Shown in pieces: positions 63,914 to 64,000 of a DNA stretch of 64,000 nt. The DNA comes from a virus: IMG/VR virus record IMGVR_UViG_3300022745_000029, positions 1 to 64,000 of that record; one strand, written 5' to 3'. The translations under genes and the position numbers were made by a program. Position 1 is the stretch's first letter. The number at the start of each line of letters is the position of its first letter. The notes under the pieces are model-generated. The model had not been told where the DNA came from and ran no database searches. It worked only from the letters and a program-made list of their open reading frames with translations.

Positions 63914-64000
63914 TCAGATCTTGGCCGGCAGTTCCGACACGATCTTCAGCTTGGTCCACTCGTTGTCACCCTTCGCCGCCGCTTCCCGCAGGAAGAAGAA
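63914..64000 (-). CDS. C-terminal fragment of an unknown gene cut by window edge
   Basis: The frame ends REAAAKGDNEWTKLKIVSEL and PAKI, then stops. 28 residues are visible, too few to identify. It is in operon position 35 bases before the exonuclease start. Confidence 0.5.
   Translation of the reverse strand, partial: FFFLREAAAKGDNEWTKLKIVSELPAKI

Overview
The window looks like most of the genome of a temperate, tailed, long-tailed (siphovirus-type) dsDNA phage of a GC-rich proteobacterium, probably a betaproteobacterium. The evidence is a full head-tail-lysis block, a tyrosine integrase beside a phage attachment site that copies the 3' half of a tRNA-Cys gene, and uniformly GC-rich coding sequence. 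The host group is an inference. Both edges cut through genes, and only one att copy is present, so this reads as a free or circularised genome opened elsewhere rather than a prophage with attL and attR.

Layout. (1) 1-16.65 kb, minus strand: a long leftward run of small, mostly unrecognised accessory genes ending in an ATP-dependent DNA ligase, with a truncated cytosine methyltransferase, a NinX-like protein and a short acetyltransferase-like protein. Many starts sit behind a recurring leader: a small stem-loop followed by a ribosome-binding site inside the palindrome TTGGA-G-TCCAA. (2) 14.6-17.66 kb: three non-coding stretches rich in inverted repeats and in a 14-bp sequence, TGACGTTGTCGGGG, found exactly 15 times across the window. 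(3) 17.66-18.27 kb: a minus-strand gene with a nine-heptad C-terminal repeat. (4) 18.5-47.5 kb, plus strand: HTH protein, HNH nuclease, terminases, portal, protease with nested scaffold, capsid, connectors, tail tube, frameshifted tail chaperones, tape measure, tail tip, propeller-like fibre, holins, endolysin and glycine-rich fibre genes. Six similar promoter-like sequences (TTKACT-N18-GAGTMT type) head sub-blocks. (5) 47.5-49.8 kb: HNH/AP2 nuclease, attP, integrase, candidate excisionase. (6) 49.5-64 kb, minus strand: lipoprotein, GIY-YIG nuclease, SbcC/SbcD-like pair, ThyX, PD-(D/E)XK-like nuclease, DNA polymerase I with fused 5' nuclease, DksA-type zinc finger, DUF5664 and MazG-like nucleotide hydrolases, and a DnaQ-type exonuclease.

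The right arm supplies replication, recombination and dNTP-pool control, the centre builds and releases virions, and integrase plus attP allow lysogeny. The most notable unexplained features are the dispersed 14-bp sites, which resemble in layout the stoperators of mycobacteriophage L5, and the covarying hairpin/RBS leaders of the left arm. Several small genes are broken by an in-frame stop or a one-base frame change; these could be real decay or sequence errors and are flagged individually.
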